From contig NZ_JACJHR010000004.1 of NCBI RefSeq assembly GCF_014174495.1, positions 1-64,000 of the forward strand: a DNA stretch of 64,000 bases. The letters are read 5' to 3'. Of the stretch, positions 60,412 to 64,000 are shown piece by piece. The notes below the pieces were generated by a model, which saw only the letters and a program-made list of their open reading frames with translations, was not told the DNA's origin and made no database searches. The stretch comes from Amycolatopsis echigonensis. GTDB taxonomy: Bacteria > Actinomycetota > Actinomycetes > Mycobacteriales > Pseudonocardiaceae. Within the stretch, counting starts at the first letter, position 1. Each line of letters starts with the position of its first letter. Position numbers and translations under genes: made by a program.

Positions 60412-61230
60412 ATGAAACCAGCTCCGTTCGACTACCTCCGCGCCACGAGCGTCCGGGAAGCCGTGCAGGCCCTGGCCGACGCAGCCGGCGACGGGAAGAT
60501 CATCGCCGGCGGACAGAGCCTGGTGCCGGTACTCGCGCTGCGCATGGCGCGGCCCAAGGTCCTGGTCGACATCAACCGGATCCCCGGGCTGTCCACGATC
60601 GTGCCGGTTGACGGCGCCCTCCGGATCGGGGCGCTCGTCCGCCACGCCCGCCTCGTGGAGCAAACGGCACACCCGATGCTTGCCGAGGCCGCGCGGTGGA
60701 TCGGGCACACGGCGATCCGTTCCCGGGGCACCTGCGGCGGCAGCATCTCCCACGCCGACCCGGCCGCGGAACTGCCAGTGGTCGCCGCTGCGCTCGGCGC
60801 GACCGTTCACATCGCTAGCCTGCACGGTACTCGCACAAGCTCCGCGGCAGACTTCTGCACCGGTCCGTTGGAAACCACGCTCGCCGACGACGAGGTGGTC
60901 ACTGCGGTCGACATGCCGTTGCCGCAGCGCTGGGGATTCGCGGAGTTCTCCCGCCGGCACGGCGACTTCGGTCTGGTCACCGTCGCCGCCGCCGAGGTCG
61001 GCGGACACTGGCGGATCGCGATCGGCGGCGTCGGCGGCGTCCCGCTGCGCGCCGAGGAGGCTGAGCAGTTGCTCGACGCCGGCGCTCCACCGCACGAGGT
61101 GGCTGCCGCAGCCGCCGCAGCCGCCTCGCCGAGCTCCGACATCCACGCCTCGGCCGAGTACCGGCGTGCGATGACTGAGGAATTCGTCCTCCGTGCCCTC
61201 GGGCAGGAAAAGGAGCGGGTCGCAGCATGA
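60412..61230 (+). CDS. coxM: Molybdenum hydroxylase FAD-binding subunit (CoxM-like)
   Basis: A 272-residue flavin subunit: FDYLRATSVREAVQALADAA, AGGQSLVPVLALRMARP (FAD pyrophosphate site), TCGGSISHADPAAELPVVAA and the C-terminal CO_deh_flav_C region GGHWRIAIGGVGGVPLRAEE. It would take electrons from the 2Fe-2S subunit. ATG 60412 follows AAAGG; the stop overlaps the small-subunit start (ATGA). Confidence 0.9.
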   Translation: MKPAPFDYLRATSVREAVQALADAAGDGKIIAGGQSLVPVLALRMARPKVLVDINRIPGLSTIVPVDGALRIGALVRHARLVEQTAHPMLAEAARWIGHTAIRSRGTCGGSISHADPAAELPVVAAALGATVHIASLHGTRTSSAADFCTGPLETTLADDEVVTAVDMPLPQRWGFAEFSRRHGDFGLVTVAAAEVGGHWRIAIGGVGGVPLRAEEAEQLLDAGAPPHEVAAAAAAAASPSSDIHASAEYRRAMTEEFVLRALGQEKERVAA

Positions 61231-61709
61231 AGATCGAACTCGCTGTCAACGGGGATCGTCAGCAGATCGACGTCGAGCCGAGGCGAACGCTCGCTGACGC
61301 GCTGCGCGAAGACCTCGGACTGACCGGCACGCACGTCGGTTGTGAGCACGGGGTCTGCGGCGCGTGCACCGTTCTGGTCGACGGCGACCCGGTCCGCGCG
61401 TGCCTCATGTTCGCGGTCCAAGCGGAAGGCACCTCGGTGACGACGGTCGAGGGGATGGCCGGGCAAGACGGCTGCCTACACCCTCTTCAGGAGGCGTTTT
61501 CGACGCACCATGGGTTGCAGTGCGGCTTCTGTACTCCGGGCATGCTGATGTCCGCGCTCGACTTGCTCAACCGCGAAGAACGGCCGTGCCGGGCCCGCAT
61601 CCGAGAAGAGCTGTCGGGCAACATCTGCCGGTGCACCGGCTACGTCGGCATCATCGACGCTGTCGAGGCGGCGGCGAGCGAACTGGCCGCCGAACCGGAG
61701 CCGTCGTGA
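61227..61709 (+). CDS. coxS: Molybdenum hydroxylase 2Fe-2S subunit (CoxS-like)
   Basis: A 160-residue iron-sulfur subunit with both clusters: plant-type GCEHGVCGACTVLVDGDPV with the fourth Cys in VRACLM, and the helical cluster LQCGFCTPGMLMSALDLL and NICRCTGYVGIIDAVEA. Complete family length. The overlap with coxM and with the following GTG keeps the subunits stoichiometric. Confidence 0.92.
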   Translation: MKIELAVNGDRQQIDVEPRRTLADALREDLGLTGTHVGCEHGVCGACTVLVDGDPVRACLMFAVQAEGTSVTTVEGMAGQDGCLHPLQEAFSTHHGLQCGFCTPGMLMSALDLLNREERPCRARIREELSGNICRCTGYVGIIDAVEAAASELAAEPEPS

Positions 61710-62209
61710 CGCGCCGCGGGGTCGTCCTGCGGCTCCGCGGCGCGCCGGCAGCCGGGCTTGGGCGCACCTGCCAAGTTCTCGATGAAGCCGGCTGCGACAC
61801 GCTGTACTTCGAAGAGGACTTCGTCTCGTGCGCGGCGGCGGCCGTGGTGACCCGGCGGGTCCGCATCTGCTGCTTGACCACTTCCAAGGACGCGCCGGCC
61901 GTGGCGGAGGCAGCCGAAACCCTTGACTACCTCAGCGATGGCCGCTTCATCCTCGGCGTTGGCCCGCTGCTTGCCGACGACGGCCCCTACAGCGGAGCAG
62001 CGGCAGCAGAAAGGATCCTCGAAGAGGTTCTCGCACGCGTGCCGAAGCTCCCTGTGCTCGTGGCGGGCAGCGGCCGAGGACCCGCCCGGCTGGCCGCCGA
62101 GTTCGCTTCCCGGAATCATCCGGAACGCGACGAAGCCATGACTCCCTTGACGAGATGCCTCCAATCCGTGGGCGATGCGTCCGCCTGGCTCGCCGGAGTG
62201 ACGCGGTGA
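61706..62209 (+). CDS. Short LLM (luciferase-like) family protein
   Basis: A 167-residue protein with the core of luciferase-like monooxygenases: CDTLYFEEDFVSCAAAAVVT, VTRRVRICCLTTSKDAPAVA and ETLDYLSDGRFILGVGPLLA, then ILEEVLARVPKLPVLVAGSG. Normal members are 280-400 residues; here the second half of the barrel is missing and the conserved parts are spliced close together. Either a degenerate minimal form or a non-catalytic relative. GTG overlaps the coxS stop and its stop overlaps the TetR start, so it appears maintained by selection. Confidence 0.7.
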   Translation: MTRRGVVLRLRGAPAAGLGRTCQVLDEAGCDTLYFEEDFVSCAAAAVVTRRVRICCLTTSKDAPAVAEAAETLDYLSDGRFILGVGPLLADDGPYSGAAAAERILEEVLARVPKLPVLVAGSGRGPARLAAEFASRNHPERDEAMTPLTRCLQSVGDASAWLAGVTR

Positions 62210-62841
62210 GCGAACTCCGAGCTGGCGTGAGCGAGCGAATCGTCCTCGACGTCGCCCTGACCCTTTTCGCGGAGCGCGGCTTCCACGGCACCGCTCTGAG
62301 CCAGATCGCCGACACTCTGGGCATCCGCACACCCAGCCTTTACAACCACATGCGGTCCAAACAGGACCTGCTGCGCGCAATCGTGGACGAGACCACGGCG
62401 ACCGTGCTCGAGGAGTTCCACCGTGCGACCGCGAACGGAGACTGGGAAACTCGGCTGCGCGGGGCCACCCGGGTCTACGCCTACCGCCACGCGACACACC
62501 GCCGCCAAGCCCTGGTGGTCAACCGCGACACAGATTCTCTCGACGAGCCGCATCGCAGCCGCCTGCAGAGCAGGCGCCGGCAGCACGAGCACGCCTTCCG
62601 CGCGATCATCGCAGGTGGAGCTGCTGCCGGAGCTTTCCATGTCGATTCGCCGGCACTTGCCTCATTCGCGATCCGGGAGATGTGCGTGAGCATCGCCCGG
62701 TGGTTCCGGGACGACGGAAACCTGTCCGCCGACGATGTCGCGGAACAATACAGCCGTTACGCGTTGAGCATCGCTGGCGCAGAGTCGATAAGAACTAATC
62801 CGGCCAGGGCTCCTGTCTCAGCAGTCCCAAGGGACAGTTGA
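62206..62841 (+). CDS. TetR-family regulator, copy 2 (operon-flanking)
   Basis: A 211-residue paralogue of the TetR at 50232: FAERGFHGTALSQIADTLGI, RTPSLYNHMRSKQDLLRAIV, VYAYRHATHRRQALVVNRDT and MCVSIARWFRDDGNLSADDV are nearly the same. It is the last gene of the operon, GTG-coupled to the LLM gene, and ends with a longer tail. With copy 1 it brackets the operon; both may act on the ACTAA-N6-TTAGT sites. Confidence 0.88.
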   Translation: MSELRAGVSERIVLDVALTLFAERGFHGTALSQIADTLGIRTPSLYNHMRSKQDLLRAIVDETTATVLEEFHRATANGDWETRLRGATRVYAYRHATHRRQALVVNRDTDSLDEPHRSRLQSRRRQHEHAFRAIIAGGAAAGAFHVDSPALASFAIREMCVSIARWFRDDGNLSADDVAEQYSRYALSIAGAESIRTNPARAPVSAVPRDS

Positions 62842-62889
62842 GCACTCGGCTATTTCTGGTCTGACTATGCGGGGTCGACATGCTCTGGA

Positions 62890-63830
62890 CCCCGCTGTTC
62901 CCATCTGGCCGGACCGCTTCTCGCTGTTGTCCTGGCCGCCGGCGTCCTGATCGCAATCGCCGACGACGCCTCCGACCGAACCACCGACGCACCCGGAGAA
63001 GCCCCGGAACCCCGTCCGTCATGCTCACCGCCCACCCGCGCGCCGCACACCGGGTCGCCCGGGTTCGCCCCGGCTGCCGAGGCATGCGCTGGAGCATTCT
63101 CGCCGGCATCGCCGGGGAAGAATCCCGCCACGCCGCCGGCTACGCCATCGCACCGAACGGCGACATCAACCCGCCGATCCTCGGCCCCAACTGGACGGCG
63201 CCGGCACCGGCGGCAACCACACCCCGATCCGCAACCCCGACGGCACCTTCGCCTGCGCCGAAGGACTGTTCCAGTTCCTCTCCACCAGTTGGCAGACCGT
63301 GGCGCAGGACGGCAACGATGACGGAATCCGCAACCCGCAGAACGCCTTCGACGCTGCCCTCGCCGTCGTCCACCTGTGCGGCCGCGGCCCCCGAGACCTC
63401 GGCAAGGACGCCGACGTGCGCGACGCGATCTACTCGTACAACGCCAGCCGGGTCTACGTCGATCACGTCCTCGCCGACACCCGCGGCTACGACGCGCTGC
63501 AACTCCGCCCCGCCGCCCATGGACCGGCGAGCGGACGAGCCAGGCAGGTCATCGACGCGGCCATGTCCCAGATCGGTGTCCTACGCCTGGGGAGGCGGCA
63601 CCGCCGCCGGTCCGAGCCAGGGAATCCGCGACGGAAGAGTGCCCGACCGGCACGGCGACTACAACAAGATCGGCTTCGACTGCGGCGGACTCGCCCGCTA
63701 CACCCGCGCCCGCGTCGGCATCACGCTGCCGCACCAGCGCGGAGCCCAGTTCGCCCTGGGCGATCGCCTGCCCCGGGCCGCGGGCATCGAGGCGCTGCAT
63801 CCGGGCTACCTCGTCTTCTTGTCGTTGCAC
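62890..63830 (+). pseudogene. Lytic transglycosylase-NlpC/P60 peptidoglycan hydrolase, frameshifted
   Basis: Fragments in order on the plus strand: a hydrophobic anchor (LLAVVLAAGVLIAIADD), a transglycosylase-like part with EGLFQFLSTSWQTVAQDGND and RDAIYSYNASRVYVDHVL, then an NlpC/P60 part with QVIDAAMSQIGV, YAWGGGTAAGPSQG, FDCGGLARYTRARVGITLPH and LHPGYLVFF. Several frameshifts separate the pieces, so no full protein can be made. This two-domain cell-wall hydrolase is typical of actinomycete conjugative elements. The end runs straight into an integrase fragment. Confidence 0.7.
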
Positions 63831-63831
63831 C

Positions 63832-64000
63832 GGATCCGGGAAACCCTGCGAGCCTTGCTCAAGCGGCGGGTGCGGGAAGGGTTGTTGCTGGTGAACGTGG
63901 CGGTGCTGGTGGAGTTGCCGCGGGCGGAGCGGCCGAAGCCGCGGCTGTGGACGCCGGAGCGGGTGGCGAAGTGGCGGCGCACCGGGGAGGTGCCGTTCCC
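63832..64000 (+). pseudogene. Tyrosine site-specific integrase fragment, truncated at both ends
   Basis: The frame reads LHRIRETLRALLKRRVREGL, VNVAVLVELPRAERPKPRLW and TPERVAKWRRTGEVPF to the window edge: the SAM-like core-binding part of actinobacterial tyrosine recombinases. Its start is missing because it is joined directly to the NlpC/P60 remnant, so a deletion probably fused two genes of an integrative element. The rest lies outside the window. Confidence 0.65.

Noticed and set aside
57346..61709. Aerobic CO dehydrogenase operon
   Set aside because: The large subunit lacks the AYxCSFR active-site loop of form I CoxL, and the subunit order and added CoA ligase, ADH and ALDH genes do not fit carboxydotrophy.

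Overview
This is a 64 kb stretch of chromosome, or a large element, from a high-GC actinomycete. Codon use, GTG starts, chains of ATGA/GTGA start-stop overlaps and the protein relatives point to a Pseudonocardiaceae-type genome (Amycolatopsis or a neighbour); that is inference, since no rRNA marker is present. The window is almost entirely accessory catabolic gene clusters, each with its own regulator. They are separated by degraded insertion sequences, broken regulators and, at the right edge, debris of an integrative element. No rRNA, tRNA or CRISPR array was seen.

Layout: (1) 1-2581, tail of a branched-chain amino-acid-type ABC importer (livM partial, livG, livF). (2) 3247-6367, LysR regulator, MFS transporter and maleate isomerase. 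(3) 7164-13196, a complete terephthalate-type cluster: divergent IclR regulator, oxygenase subunits tphA2 and tphA3, PdxA-like diol dehydrogenase tphB, reductase tphA1 and an aromatic-acid MFS transporter. (4) 13367-32522, an unusual regulon around a LacI regulator. It contains a NAMPT-like phosphoribosyltransferase, a luciferase-like monooxygenase, a NIPSNAP protein, aldehyde dehydrogenase, HAD phosphatase, amidotransferase-like protein, ribokinase, PRPP synthetase, amidohydrolase, tautomerase-like protein, RibBA, a SnoaL-flavin reductase fusion, a phosphotriesterase-like hydrolase, a cupin and a nucleoside hydrolase. Six near-palindromic sites of the form TAGAA-N4-TTCTA lie upstream of its transcription units and mark it as one regulon. 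An IS701-type and an IS110-type remnant sit inside it.

(5) 34046-49545, a hydantoin/amino-acid-like amide cluster: Ntn hydrolase, NCS1 permease with a cysteine-rich tail, oxidoreductase, Asp/Glu/hydantoin racemase, M19 dipeptidase, SnoaL protein, HyuA-like protein, two DUF917 (S-methyl-thiohydantoin desulfurase family) paralogues, ornithine cyclodeaminase-like and D-amino-acid-oxidase-like enzymes, PucR regulator and MFS transporter. (6) 50232-62841, a tightly overlapping operon flanked by twin TetR regulators: acyl-CoA ligase, CoxG, ALDH, ADH, MBL hydrolase, SDR, a three-subunit molybdenum hydroxylase (CoxL/M/S-like), an EchA6-like crotonase and a short LLM protein. Two copies of ACTAA-N6-TTAGT precede its first two genes. 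(7) 62890-64000, a broken NlpC/P60-lytic transglycosylase gene run into an integrase fragment.

The most interesting system is region 4. Its gene content reads as a closed ribose-recycling loop: nucleoside hydrolase, ribokinase, PRPP synthetase, then the NAMPT-like transferase. The loop is coupled to a reduced-flavin ring-opening module with its own flavin supply (RibBA, flavin reductase). I infer a pathway in which an N-heterocycle, perhaps nicotinamide or a relative, is first activated as a ribotide, then oxidised and opened, after which ribose is recovered. That proposal is untested.
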